Assembly (NCBI GenBank): GCA_905205855.1
Contig: CAJLFL010000025.1
Coordinates: forward strand, 1-14,785
DNA: 14,785 nt
From: an uncultured Eubacteriales bacterium
GTDB taxonomy: Bacteria > Bacillota > Clostridia > Monoglobales > Monoglobaceae
Direction: 5' to 3'
Positions 14,628 to 14,785 of this stretch are shown here, one piece after another. Position 1 is the stretch's first letter; each line of letters begins with the position of its first letter. A model generated the notes under the pieces. The model was not told the origin of the DNA, ran no database searches, and saw nothing but the letters and a program-made list of their open reading frames with translations. The position numbers and the translations under genes are program-made.

Positions 14628-14785
14628 TGAGTAAAAACCTGAAAACCAGGTGGGGAAACGCCCGATGACATTACAAGTCCACTGGATGCACAAGGTGCAT
14701 GAGGCATGTGCGCCGCCGCCGGAGACAAGACCCCTTTGTAAAAGTGTTGGTTTTACATTGAAACCAAATGCTGCGTACAAAGCAG
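14604..14785. other. inverted-repeat-rich non-coding stretch, unidentified (possible structured RNA, cut by window edge)
   Basis: No convincing gene lies between the rsmD promoter and the window end. The stretch holds many inverted repeats, given in plus coordinates: GCCG-TGC/GCA-CGGC (14609-14615 with 14620-14627, one bulge), CATCGG/CCGATG (14621-14626 with 14662-14667) enclosing ACCTG/CAGGT (14637-14641 with 14647-14651), ATGCAC/GTGCAT (14686-14691 with 14695-14700), a GCC-repeat run at 14711-14721, and two competing hairpins at 14737-14757 and 14747-14767. On the minus strand the first stem is followed by GGGGGTTTTTCTTT, which looks like a terminator. It matches none of the riboswitch consensus sequences I can recall (cobalamin, SAM, TPP, c-di-GMP, T-box). 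The strand is undecided. Confidence 0.45.

Noticed and set aside
14708..14712. GTGCG as the 5' end of a group II intron
   Set aside because: Five bases are not evidence. No domain V, no reverse transcriptase and no recognisable domain I follow within the window.
14513..14780. Minus-strand open frames of 68 and 71 codons at the right edge
   Set aside because: They overlap each other in different frames, cross strong inverted repeats and the rsmD promoter zone, and show no ribosome site or family motif.
1..14785. CRISPR array, tRNA or rRNA genes, prophage, intact insertion sequence
   Set aside because: No regularly spaced repeats, cloverleaf or rRNA segments were seen, and the only transposase is a C-terminal relic.

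Overview
This window looks like chromosomal DNA from a low-to-mid GC Firmicute of the class Clostridia, possibly a gut anaerobe. The signs are strong AGGAGG-type Shine-Dalgarno sites before almost every gene, five promoters that match the sigma-A consensus with exactly 17-base spacers, intrinsic terminators, and typical clostridial gene order (rsmD-coaD, and rlmB-ymdB-pgeF-dinB). I name no species.

Left part (1-3250): alaS (alanyl-tRNA synthetase) has its own consensus promoter and is followed 12 bases later by a HIT-family nucleotide-binding protein. A 15-bp perfect-stem terminator closes this unit. At the extreme left edge a second gene seems to start on the opposite strand; only its Shine-Dalgarno site and first nine codons are present.

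Middle part (3230-7090): a new promoter drives a small membrane-anchored DUF4330-like protein and then a complete 575-residue GH38-like (DUF5054-type) carbohydrate enzyme. Next come about 1.5 kb of decayed genes: a glycoside-hydrolase relic (DUF6259-like) that begins at a coupled GTG, the C-terminal half of a Fic protein that still spells HPFREGNGR, and the C-terminal part of an IS1182-type transposase. Each carries stops and frame changes. Two hairpins close the zone.

Right-centre part (7028-10662): an apparent four-gene operon, rlmB-ymdB-pgeF-dinB, with a consensus extended -10 promoter. It covers 23S rRNA methylation, a YmdB phosphodiesterase, peptidoglycan editing and translesion DNA polymerase IV. 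rlmB is intact except for one in-frame amber codon at codon 29, where a glutamine codon would be expected. The neighbouring ymdB and pgeF use TAG as their real stop. A 32-base perfect palindrome holding the stop codons of both dinB and the convergent rpiB-like gene ends both units.

Right part (10661-14544, minus strand): rsmD (TTG start), coaD and a coiled-coil protein form one operon. malQ (4-alpha-glucanotransferase) and an atypical RpiB/LacA/LacB-family isomerase follow; the isomerase has its own consensus promoter. The last 200 bases contain no convincing gene but are rich in inverted repeats, including two mutually exclusive hairpins. This may be an uncharacterised structured RNA or cis-regulatory leader, and its strand is undecided.

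No CRISPR array, tRNA, rRNA or intact mobile element was seen. The items most worth following up are the amber codon in rlmB, the fused relics of a hydrolase, a Fic protein and a transposase, the structured right edge, and the divergent isomerase active site.
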